Source: Rhodovulum sp. ES.010 (lineage in GTDB: Bacteria > Pseudomonadota > Alphaproteobacteria > Rhodobacterales > Rhodobacteraceae). From it: a stretch of 64,000 nt of DNA. Positions 53,820 through 61,875 of the stretch are shown piece by piece (position 1 is the first letter of the stretch; every line of letters starts with the position of its first letter). A program made the position numbers and the translations under genes. The stretch spans positions 3,078,501 through 3,142,500 of the forward strand of contig NZ_FSRS01000001.1 of the NCBI RefSeq assembly GCF_900142935.1, given 5' to 3'. The notes beneath the pieces are model-generated. The model did no database searches and was not told where the DNA came from. It saw only the letters and a program-made list of their open reading frames with translations.

Positions 53820-53933
53820 ATGACCCGCAGGAGCCGCTGGATGACCTGGATTCTTGAGGAAAGCGCGCAGCCCGCAGCGGCCCTCCCGTGGAGCAGGGCC
53901 GCCCGCACGCGGCGGCGCGCCGCAACCGGCTGA
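53820..53933 (+). CDS. Candidate 37-residue small protein
   Basis: ATG 53820 with GGAG seven bases upstream opens 37 codons: MTRRSRWMTWILEESAQ, then LPWSRAARTRRRAATG. The Trp-rich N-terminal turn, ALPWxR segment and basic end look coding, and the codons are C/G-ending like its neighbours. It lies alone in the 305-base gap between pgeF and the rhodanese. TCATGC-17-TGATAC upstream is a weak promoter. No characterised family. Confidence 0.45.
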   Translation: MTRRSRWMTWILEESAQPAAALPWSRAARTRRRAATG

Positions 53934-53976
53934 GCCCACGGTCGCGGGGATTGGGGCCGCCGCCGGGCCGCGGGGC

Positions 53977-54570
53977 CTAACCGGCGCCGTCGGTGACGCT
54001 CAGCCCCAGCAGGCGCCAGACCTGCATGCCGCCGCGGTAGTAGTGGATGCGCTCGGCCGGATAGCCCGCCTCGATCATCCGCCGGATCGCCGCAGGCGAT
54101 TGTCCGCACCAGGGCCCGTTGCAGAACAGCGCCACGGTCCGGGCGTTCTCGCAGGTCCAGCCGTCGAAATCGATCTCGCACCCGAGTTCGCCCAGCCGGT
54201 CGACCATCTCGGTATAGGGCATGTTGACCGCGCCGGGGATCGAGCCCTGTTCGAACCAGGGCACGGTGCGGCTGTCGATCACGGTGGCCTTCGCATCGGC
54301 GAGCATCTCCAGAAGTTCCAGTTCGCCGATCGTGGTGACGCCCTCGGCGGGCGACATCGGCTGGATGCAGAAGTCGGGGCAGGGGCGCGAGGTGCGCGCC
54401 CATTCGCCGGACAATTCGTGCGCGGGGTCCTGGATGCGCGAGATCTCGGCCTCTCCGGTGCGCGTCGGCACGGTCACGCTCATCACGTCGGGGCGAATGC
54501 CCACGCCGGGATCGTCGGCAAGCGCCGGGGTCGCCATGGTCACGGCCAGCGCGGCCATCAATCGTTTCAT
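53977..54570 (-). CDS. Exported rhodanese-domain protein
   Basis: 197 residues from ATG 54570; signal peptide MKRLMAALAVTMATPALA. Rhodanese domain with active-site C150 in ALFCNGPWCGQS, followed by a second C155, and IDSRTVPWFEQGSIPGAVN. A cysteine pair (SRPCPDFC) earlier may bind metal or form a disulfide. Likely periplasmic sulfur transferase or binder; similar to PQQ-associated rhodaneses, though none of that pathway is near. Confidence 0.85.
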   Translation of the reverse strand: MKRLMAALAVTMATPALADDPGVGIRPDVMSVTVPTRTGEAEISRIQDPAHELSGEWARTSRPCPDFCIQPMSPAEGVTTIGELELLEMLADAKATVIDSRTVPWFEQGSIPGAVNMPYTEMVDRLGELGCEIDFDGWTCENARTVALFCNGPWCGQSPAAIRRMIEAGYPAERIHYYRGGMQVWRLLGLSVTDGAG

Positions 54571-54675
54571 GCTGGTCCTCCCTTGCTGTCCTGCCAGCAA
54601 AACCCGCGCGGGCGGGGCGCGCAAGTCTGGGCAAGCCGGCCGCGCCGCGCGATGATCGCCGAAAGGGAGAATGCG

Positions 54676-55170
54676 ATGTCACAAAAAGACCCGTTCCAGC
54701 CGACCGACGATGCCGCCCGCGCGCTGGCGCGCCGCCTGATCGACGCGGCGCGCTTCGGCGCGCTTGGCGTGCTGGAGGACGGCGCGCCCTTCGTCACGCG
54801 CATCGCGCTTGCGCCCGGGCCGGACGGCGTGCCGCTGACCCTGATCTCGGACCTGTCGGTGCATACCGCCGCGCTCCGCGCCACGCCGGACTGTTCGCTC
54901 ATGGTGGGCGAGCCGGGGCCGAAGGGCGATCCGCTGACCCACCCCCGCCTAACGATCGCCGCGCGGGCCGAGTTCGTGCCGCGCGACGCGCCCGGCCGGG
55001 CGGCGCTGCGCGCGCATTACCTGGCGCTGCAGCCCAAGGCGCACCTCTATGTCGATTTCGGCGATTTCAACTTCGTCCGCCTGGTGCCCCGGTCGGCGCA
55101 TCTCAACGGCGGTTTCGGCCAGGCCTACCGCCTTGACGCCGCCGATCTCGGCCCGGGGCCGCAGACGTGA
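54676..55170 (+). CDS. HugZ/pyridoxamine-oxidase-fold flavoprotein
   Basis: 164 residues from ATG 54676 (MSQKDPFQPTDDAARALARRL). Split-barrel FMN-binding fold; GALGVLEDGAPFVTRIAL, LISDLSVHTAALRATPDCSLMVGE and HLNGGFGQAYRL match the HugZ/COG0748 group, some of which degrade heme. The C-terminal heme-binding domain of full HugZ is absent, so function is open. Confidence 0.85.
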   Translation: MSQKDPFQPTDDAARALARRLIDAARFGALGVLEDGAPFVTRIALAPGPDGVPLTLISDLSVHTAALRATPDCSLMVGEPGPKGDPLTHPRLTIAARAEFVPRDAPGRAALRAHYLALQPKAHLYVDFGDFNFVRLVPRSAHLNGGFGQAYRLDAADLGPGPQT

Positions 55171-55189
55171 CCGCGCGGGGTGGGCGGGC

Positions 55190-56230
55190 TCATGCCGACG
55201 GGCCTTCGCGCATCTCGGATACTAGCCGGCGCAGGAGGAATCGTTCCGCCCGCGCCACGATGATCAGCGAATCGAACGCGCCGTCGCGGACCAGCGCGAT
55301 GTAGTCCTCGCGCGCACCGAGCACGGCCTCCACCTGTTTCTCGCCGGGCCAGTCGGCATCGATGGTCGACCGGATCAGGCAGGGCCGCAAGAGCTCTTCG
55401 AGCCGCGCCAGCGTCAGCTTGTCGGGCGGGTCTTCTAGCGATCCGCCGACCGCCAGTTGCGAGGCCAGTTGGTCCATCAGGATCTGCTCGGGGGCGTCAT
55501 CGCCGAGATCCTTGTAACGGTCGTCGTCGAGATACCGCCAGACGCCCACATGCGGCTGGGGCGCGACCGGAAAAGGCGGGTCCGAACCGAGGAGAAGATA
55601 CTGGGCGGACAGGCTGCGCGCCTGGTCATAGCGTCGGCGGTAGTCGTCGCGGTCGTCCAGGATCGCACCGAGCACGTCGCGGGGCCGCGCCCAGCCCAGG
55701 AACCGGCGGTCGCGGTTCTCCTCGCGGCCGACGAAGGTGATGACCGAGGGCGTGCCGCGGCGCATGGCGCCCGCGGCCAGCGCCAGCAGGCGCGTCACCC
55801 ACCACGCGTCGCCGCCCTCGATATCGACGACCACCATGTCGGACCGGGCCGACGTCGCCAGGACATCCAGGATGTCCATCGGCAGCGTGTCGGACACGAT
55901 CGGGCCCGTGCGCCCCATGTTCGCGGGCAGCGTGACGGGCCGCTGCCGCACCGCGTCCGGCGTGCCCTCGCCCCGGCTGAGGTCGATCCGCATGATCCCC
56001 TGCAGGTCCAGAACCGCCCGTTGCCGCGCGAGAAACTCGAGGATGACCAGGGCAAGCGGGATCAGGCTGACGAGCAGGACGACAAGCAGAACGGAGCCGA
56101 TGGCCTCGTCGGTCGGCCAGGCGACCATCGAACGCACCAGCGCAAGCGCGGCCGCGCCAAGCCCGAAGAGGAATACGGCGGCGATCAGCGCGCCGCGCAC
56201 GCCGTAGCGCCAGAGAGGCTCGCGTTGCAT
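55190..56230 (-). CDS. Hypothetical membrane-anchored protein
   Basis: 346 residues. Two helices near the N-terminus (about 12-32 and 44-66) hold it in the membrane; the rest is a soluble domain of about 270 residues with no signature I recognise. Features include a beta segment DMVVVDIEGGDAWWVT, a Tyr/Asp/Arg-rich stretch (DDRDDYRRRYDQAR), and a C-terminal alpha/beta part. Neither a Walker motif nor catalytic motif is visible. Separated by 49 bases from the DUF4864 gene on the same strand. Confidence 0.8.
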   Translation of the reverse strand: MQREPLWRYGVRGALIAAVFLFGLGAAALALVRSMVAWPTDEAIGSVLLVVLLVSLIPLALVILEFLARQRAVLDLQGIMRIDLSRGEGTPDAVRQRPVTLPANMGRTGPIVSDTLPMDILDVLATSARSDMVVVDIEGGDAWWVTRLLALAAGAMRRGTPSVITFVGREENRDRRFLGWARPRDVLGAILDDRDDYRRRYDQARSLSAQYLLLGSDPPFPVAPQPHVGVWRYLDDDRYKDLGDDAPEQILMDQLASQLAVGGSLEDPPDKLTLARLEELLRPCLIRSTIDADWPGEKQVEAVLGAREDYIALVRDGAFDSLIIVARAERFLLRRLVSEMREGPSA

Positions 56231-56279
56231 TGTCCGAGGGTCATGCGCGAGCCACGTCCTGTCAAGCGCGGCCGCGCCG

Positions 56280-56687
56280 TCAGGTCAGCGGAGGCGCTGC
56301 CTCCAGCACGCGCACCCCGTCGATGCGCCAGCCCGACGCGGTGCGCACCATGCTGTATTCTAGCCGGTGCACCTGCCCGGCGCGGTCCACGATCTCGACG
56401 ATCTGCTGGCGCGCCGTGCCCGCGCCGCGCAGGTCGAGATAGCGCAGGTCTTCCGGCCGCCAGACCATGGGATAGCCGTTGCGCACCATCTGCCCCAACC
56501 GCTCGTGCGTGCCGAACAGGCGCTGGATGCCCGGCGAGGCGAAGGTGAAGGCGGTGGCGAAATCGTCGGCGCGAAAGGCCGCGATCTGGTCGGAGATCAC
56601 ATCCTCGATCGCGTCGGCCGCCGGCTCTGCGCGGGCGACCGGGCCAAGCCACAGCGCGATCATCAGGATGGCCGGAAATGTGCGCAT
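56280..56687 (-). CDS. Exported DUF4864-type protein
   Basis: 135 residues with signal peptide (MRTFPAILMIALWLGPVARA). The mature part, DAIEDVISDQIAAFRADDFATAFTFASP-type, has the NTF2-like alpha+beta pattern of DUF4864 proteins. Predicted periplasmic; function unknown. Divergent from the CHAD gene. Confidence 0.8.
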   Translation of the reverse strand: MRTFPAILMIALWLGPVARAEPAADAIEDVISDQIAAFRADDFATAFTFASPGIQRLFGTHERLGQMVRNGYPMVWRPEDLRYLDLRGAGTARQQIVEIVDRAGQVHRLEYSMVRTASGWRIDGVRVLEAAPPLT

Positions 56688-56792
56688 GGGTCTCGCCCCC
56701 TTTGCTGGCGATTGTTAACCTTTGCGGGTAGATACGCAGGCGGCCCGGTTTCGGATCGGAAAACCTGCAAGGCCGAGATGGGTGCTGCGCCG

Positions 56793-57680
56793 ATGACCTA
56801 CCGCCTGAAGCTGTCCGACAAGACCTCGCAGGACGCCCTGCGCCGCATCGCGGTCGAGGAGGTCGACAGCGCGCTCGCCGAACTCGACGACGCGGAGATG
56901 GACCTGCACGAGAAGGTGCACCAGGTGCGCAAGCGGGCGAAGAAGCTGCGCGGGTTGATCCGGCTGGTGCGGCCGCATTTCCCCGACCACGCGCGCGAGA
57001 ACGCGGCGATCCGCGATGCGGCGCGGCGGATTTCGGGGTTGCGGGACCGCGAGGCGCGGGTCGAGACCTACGACAAGCTGATGGTCGCGACCGGTGCCAC
57101 CGGGTTCGACGAGGTCCACGCCCATCTGGTGGCGGTGCGCGACGCGGCCTCGGGCCATGACCACGTCGCCGATGACTTGGCCGCATTCCGCGCCGAGTTC
57201 GAGGCGTTGCGCGCGCGTGCGGCCGGGTGGTCGTTGTCGGCGCGCGGCTTCAAGGCCTACCGGCCGGGGCTGGAAAAGATGTTCGCCCGCGCGCGCAAGG
57301 GCCGCCGCGCGGCCGCCGAATCGCCCGATGCGGCGACGATCCATGACTGGCGGAAGGCGGTGAAATACCACTGGTATCATACCCGCCTGATGGCGCCGAT
57401 TTCGCCCGAGGCGCTGGAGCGGCGGGCCGGTCAACTCAAGGACCTGTCGGAATTCCTGGGCGATCATCACGACCTTGCCGTGCTCGACGCGTTCATCGCC
57501 GAGGCGCAAGAGCTGCCGGGCGATGCCGCCCTCTGGCAGGCGTTCCGGGCGCGCATCGCCGCGCGGCAGGACGTGCTCGAATCCGAGGCCCAGGCGCTGG
57601 CGGCACGGCTTTTCGCCAGCCCGGCAAAGGATCTCGGCAAGCGCTGGAAAAGCTGGTGGAAGGCATGGAAAGCCGCATGA
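56793..57680 (+). CDS. CHAD-domain protein
   Basis: 295 residues from ATG 56793 (MTYRLKLSDKTSQDA); an in-frame ATG at 56778 would add five. All-helical CHAD domain with conserved basic residues: VHQVRKRAKKLRGLIRL, IHDWRKAVKYHWYHTRL, DHHDLAVLDAF. CHAD proteins bind polyphosphate through such residues. Ends with Trp/Lys-rich RWKSWWKAWKAA. The SRP RNA gene follows 50 bases later. Confidence 0.92.
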   Translation: MTYRLKLSDKTSQDALRRIAVEEVDSALAELDDAEMDLHEKVHQVRKRAKKLRGLIRLVRPHFPDHARENAAIRDAARRISGLRDREARVETYDKLMVATGATGFDEVHAHLVAVRDAASGHDHVADDLAAFRAEFEALRARAAGWSLSARGFKAYRPGLEKMFARARKGRRAAAESPDAATIHDWRKAVKYHWYHTRLMAPISPEALERRAGQLKDLSEFLGDHHDLAVLDAFIAEAQELPGDAALWQAFRARIAARQDVLESEAQALAARLFASPAKDLGKRWKSWWKAWKAA

Positions 57681-57697
57681 GCCGGCTCGTGCCCGCC

Positions 57698-57726
57698 TTG
57701 CGAATCCCTCGTGCGACGCTTATGTA
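57698..57726 (+). promoter_or_regulatory. Promoter of the SRP RNA gene
   Basis: TTGCGA (57698-57703) and TATGTA (57721-57726), exact 17-base spacing; the RNA begins four bases after the -10. Confidence 0.75.
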
Positions 57727-57730
57727 ATCC

Positions 57731-57830
57731 GGTGAGAGGTTGGCGCGGGCGAACGCCTCGCCAACCCGGTCAGGTCCGGAAGGAAGCAGCCGTAACGAGC
57801 CCCGTTCGGGTCGCTGTCCAACCTCTCACC
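57731..57830 (+). ncRNA. ffs: Signal recognition particle RNA, small (4.5S) type
   Basis: About 100 bases. The ends pair (GGTGAGAGGTTGG with CCAACCTCTCACC), and the apical domain has the SRP signature GTCAGGTCCGGAAGGAAGCAG with the GGAA tetraloop, followed by AGCC-type asymmetric loop. TTTTCC follows at once as terminator. It pairs with Ffh to target membrane proteins. Sits upstream of dnaX-ybaB-recR, a frequent alphaproteobacterial neighbourhood. Confidence 0.96.
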
Positions 57831-57936
57831 TTTTCCCCGCAGTGCCGGATCGCATGGGTGATCGCGTTCGCGCCCCGGGCGTGCAACCATTGCCGCGGCG
57901 GGACGTTGTCCCGTGCGACCATTGGAGCGGGGTGGA

Positions 57937-58962
57937 ATGTTCTCCGATCTGTCCCTGATCGCGCTGCTCGGCACGCTGGCCGGCGCCGCTCTGGTCATCC
58001 TCGTCTGCGGGCTGAGGATGACCTCGCTGGCCGACCGCCTGGCCGACCGGACGGGGCTGGGCGAGGCCATGGTGGGTGCCGTCCTGCTGGGGGCGGCGAC
58101 TTCGCTCTCGGGCACCGTCGTCTCGGCGACCGCCGCGCTCGACGGCCGCGCGTCGCTCGCCTTTTCGAACGGCATCGGCGGGATCGCCGCGCAGACGGCC
58201 TTTCTCGCGCTGGCCGACCTGCTGCACCGCCGGGCCAACCTGGAACACGCGGGCGCGGATCTCGCCAATGTCTTCCAGGGCACGCTGCTGATGCTTATGC
58301 TGGCGCTGCCGCTTGTCGCCTATACGCTGCCCGGGTTTTCGTTCTGGGCCGTGCATCCCGCCTCGGTCCTGCTGGTGGTGATCTATGCCGGCGGTGTCTA
58401 CGCGGCCAACCGCGTGCGCGAAAACCCGATGTGGCGGCCGGTGCGCACGAAGGAGACGCGCGAGGATACCCCGGACGAAGAGGATGACGAGCCCCGTTCG
58501 ACCGCCGCCCTGTTCCTGCTCTTTCTCGGCCTCATGGGGCTGATGGGGCTCGCCGGGTGGACGCTGTCCAACGTCGCCGGGGCATTGACGGATCGCTACG
58601 ACCTCAACGCTTCCGTCGTCGGGGCGCTGCTGACGGCCGTCATCACCTCGCTGCCCGAACTCGTGACCACGCTTGCCGCGGTGCGGCGGGGGGCGCTGCA
58701 GATGGCCATCGGCGGGATCATCGGGGGCAACACCTTCGACGTGCTGTTCCTGACGGTGTCGGACGTGGGGTATCGCGACGGGTCGATCTACCACGCCATC
58801 ACCAGGGGGGACCTGTTCTGGCTGACCGTGGGCATGACGATGACGGCGATCCTGACGCTGGGGATGCTCTACCGGCAACGGCTGGGGCCGGCCGGGATCG
58901 GGATGGAGAGCGTCCTGATCCTGCTGGTCTACGCGGGCGCGATCGTCGCGCAGGTCCTCTAG
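57937..58962 (+). CDS. Sodium:calcium-antiporter-like membrane protein, altered first repeat
   Basis: 341 residues from ATG 57937 (GGGGTGG upstream), about ten helices in two inverted halves joined by an acidic cytosolic loop (EDTPDEEDDEP). The second alpha repeat is canonical (TSLPELVTTLAA, with the ion-binding E241, and GGNTFDVL). In the first repeat the TSxPE site reads TSLSG (55-59): the proline and ion-binding glutamate are replaced. In NCX/CaCA proteins both acidic residues bind calcium, so selectivity or mechanism should differ. Placed between ffs and dnaX. Confidence 0.88.
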   Translation: MFSDLSLIALLGTLAGAALVILVCGLRMTSLADRLADRTGLGEAMVGAVLLGAATSLSGTVVSATAALDGRASLAFSNGIGGIAAQTAFLALADLLHRRANLEHAGADLANVFQGTLLMLMLALPLVAYTLPGFSFWAVHPASVLLVVIYAGGVYAANRVRENPMWRPVRTKETREDTPDEEDDEPRSTAALFLLFLGLMGLMGLAGWTLSNVAGALTDRYDLNASVVGALLTAVITSLPELVTTLAAVRRGALQMAIGGIIGGNTFDVLFLTVSDVGYRDGSIYHAITRGDLFWLTVGMTMTAILTLGMLYRQRLGPAGIGMESVLILLVYAGAIVAQVL

Positions 58963-59045
58963 CGTCGCTGCCGGTCATCGGCCTGCTGGACGCGGGGCGG
59001 GCCAGACCCTACGCTGAAGCCCGCCCGCGAATCCCGAGAGGACCC

Positions 59046-60791
59046 ATGGCCGAAACGACCGGCGCCGCCTACGAGGTGCTCGCCCGCAAGTATCGCCCGC
59101 AGACCTTCGCCGACCTGATCGGCCAGGACGCGATGGTGCGCACGCTCAGGAACGCCTTCGCCGCCGAGCGGATCGCGCAGGCGTTCATCATGACCGGCAT
59201 CCGGGGCACCGGGAAGACCACCACGGCGCGGATCATCGCCAAGGGGATGAACTGCATCGGCGCGGACGGGCAGGGCGGACCGACGGTGGAGCCCTGCGGC
59301 CAGTGCGAGCATTGCGTGGCCATCGCCGAGGGCCGCCATGTCGACGTGCTGGAAATGGACGCGGCCAGCCGGACGGGCGTGGGCGACATCCGCGAGATCA
59401 TCGACAGCGTGGCCTATCGCGCGGCTTCCGCGCGCTACAAGATCTACATCATCGACGAGGTCCACATGCTGTCGACGAGCGCGTTCAACGCGCTTCTGAA
59501 GACGCTGGAGGAACCGCCCGCCCATGTGAAGTTCATCTTCGCCACCACGGAAATCCGCAAGGTGCCGGTCACGGTGCTGTCGCGCTGCCAGCGGTTCGAC
59601 CTGCGCCGGATCGAGCCCGAAGTGATGATCGCGCATCTCAAGCGCATCGCGGGGCTGGAGAACGCGCCGATCACCGACGAGGCGCTGGGGCTGATCACCC
59701 GCGCCGCCGAGGGTTCGGTGCGCGATGCGATGAGCCTGCTGGACCAGGCGATCAGCCATGGCGCGGGCGAGACCACCGCCGAGGCTGTGCGCGCGATGCT
59801 GGGGCTCGCGGACCGGGGGCGGGTGCTGGATCTGTTCGACCTGATCGTGAGTGGCGACACCGCCGGCGCGCTGGCCGAACTCGGCGCGCAGTACGCCGAC
59901 GGGGCGGACCCGATGGCGGTCTTGCGCGATCTGGCCGAGATCACCCATTGGCTGAGCGTCATCCGCATCACGCCCGAGGCCGCCGACGACCCGACCGCCG
60001 GCCCCGACGAACGCGCGCGCGGTCAGGACATGGCCGGGCGGCTGTCGATGCGGGTGCTGGCGCGGATGTGGCAGATGCTGCTCAAGGCGCTGGAAGAGGT
60101 GGCGATCGCGCCGAACGCGATGATGGCCGCGGAAATGGCGGTGATCCGGCTCACCCATGTCTCGACCCTGCCGAGCCCGGAAGACCTGGTCCGCAGCCTG
60201 CAGGAGACGCCGCCTGCGGGGCCGGGTCCGGGCGGCGGCGCACCGGCGCCGGCCGGCAACGGGTCCGGCGTGCAGGCGCGCGCCGTGCCCGCGCCGGGCG
60301 GCGTGTCGGGCGGGGGCGCGGCGACGGCCCTGGCCCGCGCGCCCGCGACGGCGCTTGCGGCCTATGCGCGGTTCGAGGACGTGGTGAAGCTGATCCGCGC
60401 CAATCGCGACATCAAGCTCTTGCTCGATGTCGAGAGCTATCTGCGGCCGGTCAGCTATTCCCCCGGCCGGATCGAGTTCGAGCCGGCGGACGACGCGCCG
60501 AAGGACCTCGCCCAGCGTCTGGGCCAACGGCTCCAGGGCTGGACCGGCGCGCGCTGGGCCGTCTCTGTCGTCGGATCGGGGGGCGGGGCGACCATCGCCG
60601 AGACCCGCGCCGCCGAAGCGGACAGCCTGCGCTCGGCCGCCGAGGCGCATCCGATGGTGCGTGCCGTTTTTGACGCCTTCCCAAGCGCCCGGATCGTGGA
60701 CATATCACTGCCCGAGGGCCCGGAGACCGAGGCCGCCGCCGAGGCGCTGCCGGAAGTCGAGGACGAGTGGGACCCCTTCGAGGACGACTGA
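59046..60791 (+). CDS. dnaX: DNA polymerase III subunits gamma/tau
   Basis: Clamp-loader ATPase. 581 residues from ATG 59046 ([21 protein letters not shown]). Walker [10 protein letters not shown] at 51-59, zinc cysteines 70, 84, 87 and 90, Walker B IYIIDEVH, and SRC motif in [13 protein letters not shown] Gly/Pro/Ala-rich linker (about 390-440) precedes the tau C-terminal domain. The A-rich slip site used by E. coli for gamma is not seen. Confidence 0.97.
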   Translation: MAETTGAAYEVLARKYRPQTFADLIGQDAMVRTLRNAFAAERIAQAFIMTGIRGTGKTTTARIIAKGMNCIGADGQGGPTVEPCGQCEHCVAIAEGRHVDVLEMDAASRTGVGDIREIIDSVAYRAASARYKIYIIDEVHMLSTSAFNALLKTLEEPPAHVKFIFATTEIRKVPVTVLSRCQRFDLRRIEPEVMIAHLKRIAGLENAPITDEALGLITRAAEGSVRDAMSLLDQAISHGAGETTAEAVRAMLGLADRGRVLDLFDLIVSGDTAGALAELGAQYADGADPMAVLRDLAEITHWLSVIRITPEAADDPTAGPDERARGQDMAGRLSMRVLARMWQMLLKALEEVAIAPNAMMAAEMAVIRLTHVSTLPSPEDLVRSLQETPPAGPGPGGGAPAPAGNGSGVQARAVPAPGGVSGGGAATALARAPATALAAYARFEDVVKLIRANRDIKLLLDVESYLRPVSYSPGRIEFEPADDAPKDLAQRLGQRLQGWTGARWAVSVVGSGGGATIAETRAAEADSLRSAAEAHPMVRAVFDAFPSARIVDISLPEGPETEAAAEALPEVEDEWDPFEDD

Positions 60792-60809
60792 ACCAAAGGA
60801 GAGACGCGA

Positions 60810-61154
60810 ATGCTAAAGGGTTTGGGCAATCTTGGCGACATGGCCAAGATGATGAAGACCGCGCAGGAAATGCAGGGCAAGATGGCCAAGCTGCAGGAGG
60901 ACCTGGCCTCGACCATCGTCGAGGGCGAAAGCGGCGCAGGGCTGGTCAAGGCCACGGCCACGGCCAAGGGCACGCTGACCGGGCTCGACATCGACCCATC
61001 GATCTTCAATTCCGAGGACAAGGAGGTCGTCGAGGACCTGATCCTGGCGGCGATCAAGGACGCCCAGGAAAAGGCGATGGAGAAGACCAGGGAAGAGACC
61101 CGCAAGCTCAGCGAGGAACTGGGTCTGCCCGCGGGCATGGACCTGCCGGTCTAA
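60810..61154 (+). CDS. YbaB/EbfC nucleoid-associated protein
   Basis: 114 residues; starts [19 protein letters not shown] with helical dimer arms and central beta sheet. Binds DNA non-specifically as a dimer. Standard dnaX-ybaB-recR order; AAAGGAGA precedes the start. Confidence 0.95.
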   Translation: MLKGLGNLGDMAKMMKTAQEMQGKMAKLQEDLASTIVEGESGAGLVKATATAKGTLTGLDIDPSIFNSEDKEVVEDLILAAIKDAQEKAMEKTREETRKLSEELGLPAGMDLPV

Positions 61155-61162
61155 GGGTGCCC

Positions 61163-61762
61163 ATGGGCGACGGCCCGCGCGAGATCGACGCTCTCATCGA
61201 CATGATGGCGCGGCTGCCGGGGCTCGGGCCCCGGTCGGCGCGCCGGGCCGTTCTGCATCTCGTCAAGAAGCGCGCGGTGCTGCTGCTGCCGCTGGCCGAG
61301 GCGCTGCAGCGCGTGGGCGAGACGGTTCGGGAATGCCCGCGCTGCAGCAACATCACCACCGCCGATCTGTGCGAGATCTGCGCCGACGAGACCCGCGCCA
61401 ATGGCGAGCTTTGCGTGGTCGAGGATGTGGCCGACCTCTGGGCGATGGAGCGGGGGCACGCCTTCAAGGGGCGTTACCACGTGCTCGGCGGCACGCTGTC
61501 GGCGCTCGAGTCCATCGGGCCGGAGGATTTGCGCATCCCCGACCTCGTCGCCCGCGTCCGCGCCGAGGGGATTTCCGAGGTGATCCTTGCCCTGAACGCC
61601 ACCGTGGACGGCCAGACCACCGCCCATTACATCGCCGACGAACTGGCCGGCACCGGCGTCCGGCTCACCTCGCTCGCCCAGGGCGTGCCGATCGGGGGCG
61701 AGCTCGACTATCTCGACGACGGCACGATCAGCGCCGCGCTGAAGGCGCGCAAGGGGTTCTGA
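61163..61762 (+). CDS. recR: Recombination protein RecR
   Basis: RecFOR-pathway loader of RecA. 199 residues from ATG 61163: helix-hairpin-helix ([11 protein letters not shown]), zinc finger with C58, C61, C70, C73 ([16 protein letters not shown]), Toprim domain ([15 protein letters not shown]). Starts 8 bases after ybaB. Confidence 0.97.
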   Translation: MGDGPREIDALIDMMARLPGLGPRSARRAVLHLVKKRAVLLLPLAEALQRVGETVRECPRCSNITTADLCEICADETRANGELCVVEDVADLWAMERGHAFKGRYHVLGGTLSALESIGPEDLRIPDLVARVRAEGISEVILALNATVDGQTTAHYIADELAGTGVRLTSLAQGVPIGGELDYLDDGTISAALKARKGF

Positions 61763-61797
61763 GGCGCGGGCTCGCGGCGCTTTCACGCAATCTCAAC

Positions 61798-61827
61798 TTG
61801 AACTTGCGCCGATGCGGCCCTTAGCTT
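61798..61827 (+). promoter_or_regulatory. Candidate promoter of the yej-type transporter
   Basis: TTGAAC (61798-61803) and TAGCTT (61822-61827), 18-base spacing, 48 bases before the ATG. Confidence 0.4.
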
Positions 61828-61875
61828 TGCCGAAACCTCGCGCTAGATGGACCGTCAGACAGGGAGTCCGCCACG

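Noticed and set aside
59046..60791. Programmed frameshift in dnaX producing a gamma form
   Set aside because: No A AAA AAG-type slippery heptamer with a following stem was seen.
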